Assembly (NCBI GenBank): GCA_015277795.1
Contig: CP063848.1
Span: forward strand, 3,410,001-3,474,000
DNA: 64,000 nt
Origin: Massilia sp. UMI-21
GTDB lineage: Bacteria; Pseudomonadota; Gammaproteobacteria; Burkholderiales; Burkholderiaceae_D
Direction: 5' to 3'
A program made the position numbers and the translations under genes. The stretch's first letter is position 1; every line of letters starts with the position of its first letter. The notes beneath the pieces were generated by a model that was not told the origin of the DNA, made no database searches, and saw nothing but the letters and a program-made list of their open reading frames with translations. Below are positions 18,301-27,180 of this stretch, piece by piece.

Positions 18301-21300
18301 CCCGCACGGCTTCGACGCGGCAGACATCACCGTCAGCGGCGGCAGCCTGGGCGCCCTGGCGGTCGACCCGCAGAACGACAAGGTGTATACCGCCACCTTC
18401 ACCCCGGCGCCTGACCAGCAGAACCTGGCCGCCGCGATCTCGGTCGGCGCCGGCAAGTTCGCCGACGCCGATGGCCTGGTCAACGTCGCCAGCACGGTCA
18501 ATGTCGCCATCGGCGGCGATACCCTGGCGCCGAGCCTGAGCATCACGGCCGACCGTACCAGCTTCAAGGCCGGCCAGAGCGCCACCGTCACCTTCAGCTT
18601 CAGCGAGGCGCCGGTCGGCTTCGACGCGGCCGACATCGTCACCAGCGGCGGCAGCCTCGGCGGCCTGGCCGCCACCGCCGACAGCAAGGTGTACACCGCG
18701 AGCTTCACCCCGAGCGCCGGCCTCGACAGCCTGTCGGGCGCCATCGCGGTGGCCGGCGCCGGCTTCGCCGACGCCTACGGCAACGCCGGCAGCGACGCGG
18801 CTGAACTGGCGATCGGCGGCGACACCCGCGCCCCGGTCGTCAGCGAGGCGCACATTGCCGTTTCCGGCGCCAGCGGCGCAAACGGCACTTTCGTGGCCGG
18901 CGACACCGTCACCGTCAGCTGGAACGACGGTGCGACGGGCGACGACAACGGCGACACCGCCGGCGCCAGCGTCGACTTCAGCAGCTTCGGCGGCCCGGCG
19001 GCGGTCGCGGCCACCCTTGCCGACGGCGTATGGAGCGCCGGCTGGCTTCTTGCAGCGGGCACGCTCGATGCCTCGGGACTGACGGTCTCGGTCACCGCGC
19101 GCGACGCCGCCGGCAACACCGGAACCCGCGCCGACGACAGCAATGCCGCCGCCGACACCCAGGCGCCGGCGGTCAGCAGCGGCGCGATCGTCCTGAGCGG
19201 CGCCAGCGGCATCGGCGGCGCCTACCGCGTCGGCGACGTCGTCACCGCCACCTGGAACAACGGCCAGGACGGCAACCTCGACGTCGCCGCCGTGTCCGTC
19301 GACTTCAGCCAGTTCGGTGGCAGCACCGTGGCCGCCAGCGCAAGCGGCAATGTCTGGAGCGCCAGCTACACCATCGCGGCCGGGAACATCGACCTGGCCA
19401 ACCGAAACGTCATCGTCTCGGTGACCGATGACGCCGGCCAGGCGACGCTGCGCGGCGGCGCCGGCAACGTGTCGGTCGATACGGTCCTGCCGCGGGTGAC
19501 CGACATCAGCGTCGCCGGCGCGCCGGCGGCGAACGCCACCGGCATCGACTACACGGTGGTGTTCGACGATGCCGTGACCGGGGTCGACCTGGCAGACTTC
19601 GGCCTGTCCGCCACCGGCAGCGCGACCGGCATCCTGGCGGGCATCAGCGGCGCCGGCAAGGTCTGGACCGTGAGCGTCGCCGGGATCGGCGGCAACGGCA
19701 GCCTCGCGCTCACGCTGAACGCCGGCGGCACCGGCATCGCCGACGATGCCGGCAACCTGCTGCTCGCCGGCTACGCCGAAGGCGCCGCGCACACTGTTGC
19801 GTTCAACGCTGCGCCGGTCATCACCAGCAATGGCGGCGGCGCGGACGCTGCCTTCGGCATCGCCGAGAAGCAGCGCGCCGTGACCACCGTTGCGGCGCTG
19901 GACGCCGACGGCCACGCGCTCGGCTACAGCATCGGCGGCGCTGATGCGGCGCTGTTCGAGATCGATCCTGCCACCGGCGTGCTGCGCTTCAAGGCCACGC
20001 CGCTGCACGCCGATCCGCTCGACAGCGACCACGACAACATCTATGACCTGACCGTCAGCGTCGATGACGGCCATGGCGCCCAGGACAGCCAGACCCTGCG
20101 GGTCACGGTGCTGGGCGACCTCGACGGCGACGGCATTCCCGACACGAGCGACAGCGACATCGACAACGACGGCCGCCCGAACAGCATGGAAGACCCGGTG
20201 CCCGGTGCGTACGGCGTGACTGGCGACGGCAACGGCGACGGCGTACCCGACAGCGCCCAGCTGAACGTGGCCTCGCTGCCGACGGTCGTGCAGGGCGCGC
20301 CGTTCGCGACCCTGGAAGTGGCCGCCGGCCTGAGCCTGACTTCGGTGGGCAGCCTTCCGGCCGCGGGTGGCCTGCCGCGCAACGTCAAGATGCCGGTCGG
20401 CCAGTTCGACTTCACCATCGGCGGCGTGGCGCCCGGCGCCACCGCCGAAGTCAGCATCTACGTCGACAGCAGCTACAAGGTCAACGGCTACTACAAGCTG
20501 GACGCCGGCAACAACTGGGTCAACCTGGCCACCTCGGTGCTGACGGTGGGAAGCAAGACCAAGCTCAGCTTCTCGCTGACCGACGGCGGCATCTTCGACA
20601 GCGACGGCCTGGTCAACGGCAGCATCAGCGACCCGGGCGGCCTGGTGACCATCGCCCCGGCCATCACCAGCAACGGCGGCGCCGTCAACGCCAGCGTCGA
20701 GGTGGAAGAAGGCGCCACCGGCGTCACCACCGTGCAAGCAAACCAGGGAGCGCGCTACGCGATCAGCGGCGGTCTCGATGCGGCGCTGTTCCAGATCGAT
20801 GCCGGCACCGGCACCCTGCGCTTCGTGTCCGCCCCGGCGTACGGCGCTCCCAAGGATGCGGGCGGCGACAATGTCTACGACGTGCAGGTCACGGCGAGCG
20901 ACGCCTTCGGCAGCGACACCCAGGCGCTGGCGGTGCGCGTGACCGCCGCCCCGCCGGCGCCGCCGACCGTGATCGACGGCGTCAAGGTCGACACCAGCAC
21001 CCGCGACAACGCGGACGGCAGCACCAGCCAGGTGATCACCATCCCGGTGGTCGAGCAGAACCGTAACGAGACCGTCGGCAACAACACGGTGGCCGACATC
21101 CCGCTGGTGAGCAGCGGCGGCGGCACCGTCCTCAGCGCCCAGGTGCCGACCGGCGTCGGCCTGCAGGTCAGCGGTTCGGCGGCGCCGGGCGGCGTGGCCG
21201 ACGCGATCACCAACCTGATCCGCGAGATCAAGGGCGTGACCGCGGCCGGCTCGCATGACCAGGCCCAGATGACGGGCGGCGGTTCCGGCTTCCTGTCGAG

Positions 21301-22606
21301 CCTCCCGCAGGATGCCAACCTGCTGGTGCAGACCGTGGTGCCGACCGTGGCGCCGGGCGCCGGCGCCGCCGGCCCACTGGTGATCCAGGGCGCCGTCCCC
21401 GGCACCGGCGGCCCGCTGTCGGCCCTGGTGATCGACGCCAAGGGCCTGCCGGCCGGCTCGACCATCCTGCTGCAGAACGTCGACTTCGCGGCGATCGTGG
21501 GCAGCGTCACCGTGACCGGCGGCGCCGGCGCGCAGACCGTGTGGGGCGACGGCGCCAGCCAGACCATCATGCTGGGCGAGGATGACGACGTCCTGCACGG
21601 CGGCGCCGGCAACGACAGCGTCGGCAGCGCCGGCGGCAACGACAAGGTCTATGGCGACGAAGGCGACGACATCGTGTTCGGCGGCCTGGGCGACGACCTG
21701 GTCGATGGCGGCAGCGGGTTCGACACCGTGCAGCTGGTGGGCAGCGGGCGGGCCGACTACACGGCGCGCTTCGTCGATGGCCACCTGGTGCTGGCCCACG
21801 GCAAGGATGGCGGCGGCGCGGACGGCACCGATATCGTCGCCAACGTCGAAGCGCTGCGCTTCACCAACGCGGCGGCCGACACCTCCGTGCGCGGCAGCAT
21901 CGAACGCCTGTATGAAGCGGTCCTCGGGCGCGACGCCGACACGGCCGGCGTGGACGCCTGGCTGGCCGCGGTCGGCAAGGGCGCCTCGCTGCTGGACGTG
22001 GCGGCCGACATGCTGGCCAGCGGCGAAGCGCAGTTGCAGGCTGGCGGCGATGCCGACTTCGTGACGGCGCTCTACAGCCGCAGCCTGGAGCGCAGCGTGG
22101 ACGCCGGCGGCCTGCAGTACTGGACCGACGCCCTGGCGGCAGGCACGGTCAGCCGTGCAGGGTTGACGCTGCTGGTTGCCGAATCGGCCGAGAAGCTGGC
22201 CAAGCCGGTGAGCCTGGACATCGAGGTCGGCGACACCGACATCGGCACCCTGGTGCGCCTGTACGCCACGCTGTTCGACCGCGCGCCGGACAGCGCCGGC
22301 ATCAACCACTGGCTGTCGCTGTCGGAAGCCGGCGTCTCGCTCGATCGCATCGCCGACCACTTCCTGGCCTCGGACGAAGCCGTGGCGGCCTATGGCGCCC
22401 TGGATAACCGGGCCTTCACCGCCGCCCTGTACCAGCAGTCGATGCACCGCAGCGGCAGCGATGTGGAAGTGTCGTACTGGACCGGCCTGCTCGACAACGG
22501 CAGCCTGGACCGCGGCGACGTGCTGCTGCAGTTCGCCGAATCGAACGAGAAGGTGAGCCTGGTCGGGGTCGTCGGCACCAGCCTCGATGGTGCGCCGACG
22601 CTCTGA
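15329..22606 (+). CDS. Giant DUF4347 / Ig-like / RTX / DUF4214 surface or secreted protein
   Basis: A 2,425-residue modular protein without a classical signal peptide. In order: DUF4347 (about 9-150, with H66 in LIGHGASG and C109 in YGCDTG); a beta-propeller-like region rich in Asp and Trp (about 175-565); a cadherin-like segment; several bacterial Ig-like repeats with FSEA and DAAGNT motifs (about 750-1500); a cadherin-type domain; Asp-rich calcium repeats DLDGDGIPDTSDSDIDNDG (about 1597-1645); a choice-of-anchor U-like domain (about 1650-1780); RTX nonapeptide repeats GGAGND/GDEGDD (about 2064-2135); and two DUF4214 units at the C-terminus. RTX plus DUF4214 ends are typical of type I secretion substrates. 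I start it at the second ATG (MPEQSTAP). A role in adhesion or S-layer-like surface cover is inferred. Confidence 0.85.
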   Translation: MPEQSTAPRQEIAFVNGNLADLQTLIAGMRPDIEIILLDPAGDGLAQIARTLAGRADLDAIHLIGHGASGLLALGDLTLDAAYLKQHADVLADIGAALAEDGDILLYGCDTGAGSAGAQFLQTLAQATGADVAASDDATGGAAAGGDWKLEVTAGQVDSAAAIADGAAWSPILALSAGTVHTYGENTWAFSSLAQDAAGNIYLAHKLDSTAISLKQWNGSAWTELTQLTTAMTGDTSFSDDLDLKVDADGNLDLMFRHAKNVTSGIDSLRGIKFGEFDMGTRTWTTTLVEQSSHPSGWLNYDDPSMTIDAAGRLHVVYNFDDASVHDYYIRYATSADGGASWATSTVLKTTIDGVDELKDPTVEVDGAGNVHLFYIREDNQNTYYGNLYYATKAAGSSTWSASTKIADALTSAFTMATDGAGHFHIGYSLRTTNDQNVTTGSKLNILSNASGSWSTETALQDARTNSIGGLQLADGKLHMLVNSRTLDRSATEIYVMREDAGTWQKGYQGEAVLPALSTESSSQYFAERSFLVKEDGTIMVVAEDGGTPNLRNIYFTAGSSSDFGLVSNAAPVVSDLHGDTTAFTPGADPMLDGAYIDDQMIGDPVAVTDADSSDFDGGALTISRSSGTADGSFVFDFVGSGLLAFGSDSNSADGTIHAGDKLFLDVGGVWIEIGQVDALRDGQAGRDLVIHFSGANATPAAAEELIKFMMFTAPSAGQRVFSLTVDDGAGGVSVPASFAMTGRDVVAPAVTDISSSTANGVYKAGAAILIQVQFSEAVLVTGAPTLLLDNGGVATHVGGSGDTLVFSYTVQAGQISPDLDVAGTGALQLNGGSIQDAAGNTANLTLPAPGTAGSLGANKAIAVDGAAPTDIALSNAAITTLDGAHAVVGTLSSVDANAQDSFSYSLVSGAGATDNAAFEIAGGVLRALDAATLGDGARSVRVRTTDAAGNTYEEAFSIAVSSPPTVAISASQATLGAGGAALVTFTFSKTPHGFDAADITVSGGSLGALAVDPQNDKVYTATFTPAPDQQNLAAAISVGAGKFADADGLVNVASTVNVAIGGDTLAPSLSITADRTSFKAGQSATVTFSFSEAPVGFDAADIVTSGGSLGGLAATADSKVYTASFTPSAGLDSLSGAIAVAGAGFADAYGNAGSDAAELAIGGDTRAPVVSEAHIAVSGASGANGTFVAGDTVTVSWNDGATGDDNGDTAGASVDFSSFGGPAAVAATLADGVWSAGWLLAAGTLDASGLTVSVTARDAAGNTGTRADDSNAAADTQAPAVSSGAIVLSGASGIGGAYRVGDVVTATWNNGQDGNLDVAAVSVDFSQFGGSTVAASASGNVWSASYTIAAGNIDLANRNVIVSVTDDAGQATLRGGAGNVSVDTVLPRVTDISVAGAPAANATGIDYTVVFDDAVTGVDLADFGLSATGSATGILAGISGAGKVWTVSVAGIGGNGSLALTLNAGGTGIADDAGNLLLAGYAEGAAHTVAFNAAPVITSNGGGADAAFGIAEKQRAVTTVAALDADGHALGYSIGGADAALFEIDPATGVLRFKATPLHADPLDSDHDNIYDLTVSVDDGHGAQDSQTLRVTVLGDLDGDGIPDTSDSDIDNDGRPNSMEDPVPGAYGVTGDGNGDGVPDSAQLNVASLPTVVQGAPFATLEVAAGLSLTSVGSLPAAGGLPRNVKMPVGQFDFTIGGVAPGATAEVSIYVDSSYKVNGYYKLDAGNNWVNLATSVLTVGSKTKLSFSLTDGGIFDSDGLVNGSISDPGGLVTIAPAITSNGGAVNASVEVEEGATGVTTVQANQGARYAISGGLDAALFQIDAGTGTLRFVSAPAYGAPKDAGGDNVYDVQVTASDAFGSDTQALAVRVTAAPPAPPTVIDGVKVDTSTRDNADGSTSQVITIPVVEQNRNETVGNNTVADIPLVSSGGGTVLSAQVPTGVGLQVSGSAAPGGVADAITNLIREIKGVTAAGSHDQAQMTGGGSGFLSSLPQDANLLVQTVVPTVAPGAGAAGPLVIQGAVPGTGGPLSALVIDAKGLPAGSTILLQNVDFAAIVGSVTVTGGAGAQTVWGDGASQTIMLGEDDDVLHGGAGNDSVGSAGGNDKVYGDEGDDIVFGGLGDDLVDGGSGFDTVQLVGSGRADYTARFVDGHLVLAHGKDGGGADGTDIVANVEALRFTNAAADTSVRGSIERLYEAVLGRDADTAGVDAWLAAVGKGASLLDVAADMLASGEAQLQAGGDADFVTALYSRSLERSVDAGGLQYWTDALAAGTVSRAGLTLLVAESAEKLAKPVSLDIEVGDTDIGTLVRLYATLFDRAPDSAGINHWLSLSEAGVSLDRIADHFLASDEAVAAYGALDNRAFTAALYQQSMHRSGSDVEVSYWTGLLDNGSLDRGDVLLQFAESNEKVSLVGVVGTSLDGAPTL

Positions 22607-22631
22607 GCTGCAGATCGGATGTACTGAAAGA

Positions 22632-22657
22632 CCGGGCCCCGCGCCCGGTTTTTTTTC
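22632..22657 (+). terminator. Rho-independent terminator of the giant gene
   Basis: A 7-bp stem ACCGGGC/GCCCGGT with a 5-nt loop, followed by eight T, lies 26 bp after the stop codon. Confidence 0.85.
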
Positions 22658-22732
22658 GACCTGCCGCCACCAGCCAGCGCGGCACAGACCCTACCCAGGA
22701 CACATAAAGCACGCACTGCACCCGAAAGCCGT

Positions 22733-22763
22733 AGACATGCGTGTCTAGACATACTATTCTAGA
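22733..22763 (+). promoter_or_regulatory. Putative BlaI/CopY-type operator region
   Basis: Upstream of the BlaI-type gene a perfect inverted repeat AGACATGCGTGTCT (22733-22746) overlaps the first of two copies of the palindrome TCTAGA (22744-22749 and 22758-22763, 14 bp apart). Repressors of this family bind such dyads in their own promoter, so this is the likely autoregulatory site. The core differs from the TACA/TGTA operator known from staphylococcal BlaI. Confidence 0.5.
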
Positions 22764-22793
22764 CCTACGATATCGCCAACCTCGAGGACGCTC

Positions 22794-23201
22794 ATGCCGC
22801 GCAAACCCGATACCCCCAAGCCGACCCCGGCCGAACTCGAACTGCTGCAGGTCCTGTGGCCGCTGGCCTCCGGCACCGCCAAGCAGGTGCACCAGGAAAT
22901 GCAGAAGATCAAGCCGGAGGTCACCTACGCCACCGTGCTGCGCCTGATGCAGATCATGCACGGCAAAGGTTTGCTGGTGCGCGACGAGAGCGAGCGTTCG
23001 CATGTCTACGCCCCGGCCCACGCCCAGGATTCGGTCGAGACCAATCTGCTCAAGGACCTGATGCAGCGTGCCTTCGCCGGCTCCGCCAAGGCGCTGGTGC
23101 TGGCCGCGCTCAAGAGCGGCATCTCGAAGAAGGAACGCGAAGAGATCGAGCAGCTCCTGCGCGAGGACACGCCTGCGGACAAGCACGGAGGGAAACAATG
23201 A
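22794..23201 (+). CDS. BlaI/MecI/CopY-family transcriptional repressor
   Basis: A 135-residue winged-helix repressor. The N-terminal DNA-binding domain (PTPAELELLQVLWPLASGTA, then EVTYATVLRLMQIMHGKGLL) and the C-terminal dimerisation helix of the family are present, and the length is usual. In the well-studied cases the repressor is inactivated by a membrane peptidase of the BlaR1 type; here the next gene encodes such an M56 peptidase, overlapping by 4 nt (ATGA). The pair probably controls itself and perhaps the S41 peptidase gene. The trigger is unknown and no beta-lactamase gene is present. Confidence 0.9.
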   Translation: MPRKPDTPKPTPAELELLQVLWPLASGTAKQVHQEMQKIKPEVTYATVLRLMQIMHGKGLLVRDESERSHVYAPAHAQDSVETNLLKDLMQRAFAGSAKALVLAALKSGISKKEREEIEQLLREDTPADKHGGKQ

Positions 23202-24460
23202 ACGCCGCCGACCTGATCGCCAGCATCGGCTGGACCCTGGTGCATTTCCTGTGGCAGGGTGCGCTGATCGGCTGCGCCACCGCCGTGCTGCTGACGATAC
23301 TGCGCAATGCGCGGCCGGAAGCGCGCTACCTGGTCGCCTGTTCCGGACTGTTCCTGTGCCTGGCCTGGCCGGCAACCGAACTGTGCTTGCGCCTGATGGA
23401 CGGCAGCGGCACCGGCGGCGACGCGATGATGCTGTTCGCCGCCGGCCTGGTGGCCGGTACGCCGGTAGACGAGAGCTGGGGCGCCCTGCTCGCCGACCAG
23501 CTGACGCCGATCGTCGCCACCTGGGCCGTCTGCGCACTGGCGATGGCCGGGCGCATGGTGCTCGGCCTGCTCTGGATCGGCCGCGCCGCCGCGCAGGAAC
23601 GCATCGATCCGGCCTGGCAGGCACGCGTCGACGGCCTGGCCGCCCGGTTCGGCATCGACCGCAGCGTGCGCCTGCGTGTGGTGGAACGCCTCGGCAGCCC
23701 GGTCACGGCCGGCTGGTGGCGTCCCGTAGTGCTGGTGCCGGCCGCGCTGGTCGCGGGGATGCCGGCCCAGCTGCTGGAGGCGCTGCTGGCCCATGAACTG
23801 GCCCACATCAAGCGTCACGACTATGTGGTGAACCTCGGCCAGAACCTGGTCGAGACCCTGTTCTTCTACCACCCGGCGGTCTGGTGGATCTCGCGACGCG
23901 TCCGCGTCGAACGGGAACAGATCGCCGACGATTTCGCGGCACGGATACTAGGCGAACCGCGGCGCCTGGCCCTGGCCCTTTCCGAGCTGGAGAAACGCCA
24001 GTTTTCCAACCACCACCTGGCCCAGGCGGCCAACGGAGGAGATCTTATGTCACGCATCAAACGCTTGATTCGCCCTGACACACAAACCTTGAACTGGAAG
24101 GCGGCGATTCCCGTCCTGGGACTGGCCGCCATCGGCGCCGCGGCATTCGCGCATGCGGCGCCGGCTGCCGCGCTGGTGAAACCCGAAAAACCTGCCATTG
24201 CCAATTTCGAGACCTGCAAGCGCCCCCACTACCCGGCCGAATCGCTCAAGCAACATCATACTGGCACCGTCAGCCTCGGCTTCCTGGTGGCGAAGAACGG
24301 CGAGGTGAAGAACACCAAGATCACAAACTCGTCCGGCCACGTCGCGCTCGACGAAGCGGCCCGCACGGCGCTGGCGAAGTGCACGTTCAAGCCGGCCACC
24401 ACCAAGGGCAAACCGGTCGAGGCCTGGACCGCCGTCCAGTACGTCTGGACGCTCGAGTAA
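23198..24460 (+). CDS. M56-family (BlaR1-like) membrane peptidase fused to a TonB C-terminal domain
   Basis: A 420-residue inner-membrane metallopeptidase. N-terminal membrane helices (about 1-135) are followed by the zinc site HELAHIKRHD (about residue 209) and a downstream acidic ligand region (VEREQIADDFA). After a further membrane helix (about 305-325) comes a periplasmic TonB-type C-terminal domain (about 335-420, CKRPHYPAESLKQHHTGTV and GHVALDEAARTALAKCTF). BlaR1 proper has a penicillin-binding domain at this place; this one does not, so it senses something else or acts through envelope contacts. The start overlaps the repressor stop. The TonB part lacks the proline-rich linker of an energy transducer. 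Confidence 0.85.
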   Translation: MNAADLIASIGWTLVHFLWQGALIGCATAVLLTILRNARPEARYLVACSGLFLCLAWPATELCLRLMDGSGTGGDAMMLFAAGLVAGTPVDESWGALLADQLTPIVATWAVCALAMAGRMVLGLLWIGRAAAQERIDPAWQARVDGLAARFGIDRSVRLRVVERLGSPVTAGWWRPVVLVPAALVAGMPAQLLEALLAHELAHIKRHDYVVNLGQNLVETLFFYHPAVWWISRRVRVEREQIADDFAARILGEPRRLALALSELEKRQFSNHHLAQAANGGDLMSRIKRLIRPDTQTLNWKAAIPVLGLAAIGAAAFAHAAPAAALVKPEKPAIANFETCKRPHYPAESLKQHHTGTVSLGFLVAKNGEVKNTKITNSSGHVALDEAARTALAKCTFKPATTKGKPVEAWTAVQYVWTLE

Positions 24461-24535
24461 GCTGACCGGACCCCATGTCGGGCGGCGGGTGGAGACGTCC
24501 TCTCGCTGCCCTGTATTCCACCAGCACGGATAACA

Positions 24536-25588
24536 ATGAACATTCTTCAGACTCTGCTGTTTGCACCAGCCATGCTCGCCGTCCTGGCCTTCGACGCCAG
24601 CGCGGGCGACCAGGGCGGGCTCGACGAAGCGACACGTCAACAGGTGCTCACCGAACTCAGCGCAAAAGTCAGCGAAGCATACGTCTTCCCGGACAAGGCC
24701 AAATTGATCGTCGAGCGCCTGAATGCACAGGAAAAACGTGGCGCCTACCGGAAGGCAAAAGACCTCCAGCAGTTCGCCACCATGCTCACGGCCGACCTTC
24801 GCCAGCCGACCGGGGACAAGCATCTCGGCATCTGGTACAGCGCAAAGCCGGAGCCGGAGCCCGCCGGCGGCCCGGTGCAGTCGCCCGAGATGGATCGCAT
24901 GATCGTCAATTATCTCAAGTCGAACAATTACGGCATTCGCAAAGTGGAAACCCTGCCTGGGAATATCGGCTACATCGACTTGCGCAGCTTCCCTTCCGCC
25001 CGGTTTTCCAAACCGGCGCTCGACGCGCTGATGACACTGGTTGCCGATACCGATGCGCTCATCGTCGACCTGCGCAACAATGGTGGTGGCGACCCTTACA
25101 CCGTCGCCTACCTGGAGAGCTACCTGTTCGACAAACGCACCCACGTCAACGACATGGTTTGGCGCAAGGGCGATCGTACGGAAGCATTCTGGACCGAAGA
25201 GGAGGTCCCCGGAAAAAAATTCGGCGGCGAAAAGAACGTCTACGTCCTGACCAGCAAGGACACTTTTTCGGGCGCCGAGGGATTCAGCTACGAACTGCAG
25301 CAATTGCGGCGCGGCGTCATCGTCGGCGAGATCACTGGCGGCGGTGCCCATCCCGGCCAGCCTCACCGGATCCATCCTCAATTGCAGGTGTTCGTCCCGG
25401 CCGGCAGGGCAATCAACCCGGTCAGCAAGACCAACTGGGAAGGTAGCGGCGTCGTGCCCGACGTGCGGGTAAAGGCGGCGCATGCGCTGCGCACCGCCGA
25501 GCGCCTGGCCCTGACGGCGTTGCTGAAGTCGCCGCGCGACGACGAGCATGCGCAAGTGCTGCGCAAGCGCCTGGCCGCGCTGAAATAA
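24536..25588 (+). CDS. Exported S41-family peptidase
   Basis: A 350-residue protein with a signal peptide ending near FDASAG (residue 24). The S41 (tail-specific/C-terminal processing) core includes GNIGYIDLRSF, the strand ALIVDLRNNGGGDPYT, and the nucleophile region TSKDTFSGAEGFSYEL with the catalytic Ser and an ITGGGAHPG loop after it. No PDZ domain is obvious; the N-terminal part is a small helical domain, as in the IRBP/tricorn-like branch. It lies 75 bp after the M56 gene and may belong to the same regulon. It should act in the periplasm; the substrate is unknown. Confidence 0.85.
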   Translation: MNILQTLLFAPAMLAVLAFDASAGDQGGLDEATRQQVLTELSAKVSEAYVFPDKAKLIVERLNAQEKRGAYRKAKDLQQFATMLTADLRQPTGDKHLGIWYSAKPEPEPAGGPVQSPEMDRMIVNYLKSNNYGIRKVETLPGNIGYIDLRSFPSARFSKPALDALMTLVADTDALIVDLRNNGGGDPYTVAYLESYLFDKRTHVNDMVWRKGDRTEAFWTEEEVPGKKFGGEKNVYVLTSKDTFSGAEGFSYELQQLRRGVIVGEITGGGAHPGQPHRIHPQLQVFVPAGRAINPVSKTNWEGSGVVPDVRVKAAHALRTAERLALTALLKSPRDDEHAQVLRKRLAALK

Positions 25589-25614
25589 AAAAGCCCACAG
25601 ACGATCTGCGGGCC
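25589..25614. terminator. Bidirectional terminator between the S41 gene and scoB
   Basis: An imperfect stem (AAGCCC-A-CAGA with TCTG-C-GGGC-C-TT) around a short loop lies between the convergent S41 and scoB genes. On the minus strand it is followed by TTTTTTATTT, and on the plus strand by a weaker T-tract. Confidence 0.65.
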
Positions 25615-25654
25615 TTTGTGTACAACGCGGGGCAGGAACGCCGCCCCGCGTTTC

Positions 25655-26305
25655 TTACACCGCCGAGACGTCCAGCTCGCAGCCAGTCGCGCTCAAGACC
25701 TGCTCGACGCTCGCACCCGGCGCCAGCTCCACCAGCTTCAGACCGGTGTCGGTCACGTCCATGACGCCCAGGTCGGTGATGATGCGGTCGACCACGCCCA
25801 CGCCGGTCAGCGGCAGGTCGCATTTCTTCAGGATCTTGTGGCTGGTCGTGCCGTCCTTGGCGGTGGCGACATGTTCCATCACCACGACCACGCGCTTGAC
25901 GCCGGCCACCAGGTCCATCGCGCCGCCCATGCCCTTGACCATCTTGCCCGGAATCATCCAGTTGGCCAGGTCGCCCTGCTGCGACACCTGCATCGCGCCC
26001 AGGATCGCCAGGTTGATCTTGCCGCCGCGGATCATGCCGAAGGAATCGGCCGAGCTGAAGTAGGCCGCGCCCGGCAGCGCGGTCACGGTCTGCTTGCCGG
26101 CGTTGATCAGGTCTGCGTCCACCGCGTCGTCCGTCGGGAACGGGCCGATGCCCAGCAGGCCGTTTTCGGACTGCAGGAAGACCTCGATATCGTTCGGGAC
26201 GTAGTTCGCCACCAGGGTCGGCAGGCCGATGCCCAGGTTCACATAGAAACCGTCCTGCAGTTCCTTCGCCGCACGCGCGGCCATTTCATCACGAGTCCAT
26301 GCCAT
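25655..26305 (-). CDS. scoB: Succinyl-CoA:3-ketoacid CoA transferase subunit B
   Basis: A 216-residue beta subunit of the 3-oxoacid CoA transferase that activates acetoacetate with succinyl-CoA. The catalytic glutamate lies in the family motif [33 protein letters not shown] and the C-terminal [10 protein letters not shown] segment are typical. The start ([16 protein letters not shown]) is 20 bp after the subunit A stop. With bdhA at 9.6 kb this would complete 3-hydroxybutyrate catabolism, although the two loci are separate. Confidence 0.95.
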   Translation of the reverse strand: MAWTRDEMAARAAKELQDGFYVNLGIGLPTLVANYVPNDIEVFLQSENGLLGIGPFPTDDAVDADLINAGKQTVTALPGAAYFSSADSFGMIRGGKINLAILGAMQVSQQGDLANWMIPGKMVKGMGGAMDLVAGVKRVVVVMEHVATAKDGTTSHKILKKCDLPLTGVGVVDRIITDLGVMDVTDTGLKLVELAPGASVEQVLSATGCELDVSAV

Positions 26306-26325
26306 GTTCTGTCTCCGGTCTGATC

Positions 26326-27024
26326 TTAATTGGCGCGCACGGTGCGCTGCTCGATGCGCTTTTCCGGCGTCGGGTTGTGGACGATGCGGTGCACGAAGAT
26401 GCTCGGGGTATGCACCTGGTCGGGATCGATCTCGCCGATCTCGACCAGCTCTTCGACTTCCACGATGCAGATCTTGCCGGCGGTGGCGACGTTCGGGTTG
26501 AAGTTGCGCGCGGTCTTGCGGTACAGGAGGTTGCCGGCCCGGTCGGCCTTCCACGCCTTGACCAGGGAGACGTCGGGCAGCAGCGCGTGTTCCATCACGT
26601 AGTGCTCGCCGTCGAATTCGCGGGTTTCCTTGCCCTCGGCGACGATGGTGCCGTAACCGGTCTTGGTGTAGAAGGCCGGGATGCCGGCGCCGCCGGCGCG
26701 CAGCTTCTCGGCCAGCGTGCCCTGCGGGGTGAATTCGAGTTCGAGTTCGCCGGCCAGGAACTGGCGCGCGAATTCCTTGTTTTCGCCGACGTAGGACGAG
26801 ATCATCTTCTTGATCTGGCGGGTTTCCAGCAACTGGCCCAGGCCGAAGCCGTCCACGCCCGCATTGTTCGAAATGGCCGTCAGGTTCTTGACGCCGGAAT
26901 CGCGCAGCGCCGCGATCAGCGCCTCCGGAATGCCGCACAGGCCGAAGCCGCCCACCGCGATGGTCTGGCCATCTGCCACGATGCCGGCCAGCGCCGACTT
27001 CGCATCAGGATACACTTTGTTCAT
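26326..27024 (-). CDS. scoA: Succinyl-CoA:3-ketoacid CoA transferase subunit A
   Basis: A 232-residue alpha subunit. The glycine-rich CoA-binding signature is present as [16 protein letters not shown], and the conserved [14 protein letters not shown] and [16 protein letters not shown] segments match the family. It is the first gene of the two-gene scoAB operon and is divergent from the PAS-LuxR regulator at 27181, with 156 bp between, so the regulator may control it. Confidence 0.95.
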   Translation of the reverse strand: MNKVYPDAKSALAGIVADGQTIAVGGFGLCGIPEALIAALRDSGVKNLTAISNNAGVDGFGLGQLLETRQIKKMISSYVGENKEFARQFLAGELELEFTPQGTLAEKLRAGGAGIPAFYTKTGYGTIVAEGKETREFDGEHYVMEHALLPDVSLVKAWKADRAGNLLYRKTARNFNPNVATAGKICIVEVEELVEIGEIDPDQVHTPSIFVHRIVHNPTPEKRIEQRTVRAN

Positions 27025-27180
27025 ACCCGTCCCTTTTATAGGTTAAGCCGAAAAGCTTTTTTCACTTCCAGAACCGGCGCGCTGCCGCAGCGGCGCCGAT
27101 GTTTCCTCCAAGAGTCGATTCTCAGCATAAAATACGCTGAACCGAATAACAATACCGTAGAAATACGGGCCGGCCCGTCC

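Noticed and set aside
15317..22447. A 2,376-codon minus-strand open frame opposite the giant gene
   Set aside because: Mirror of a long Gly/Asp/Ala-rich repeat protein; composition is Arg/Gly/His/Val-rich without any domain.
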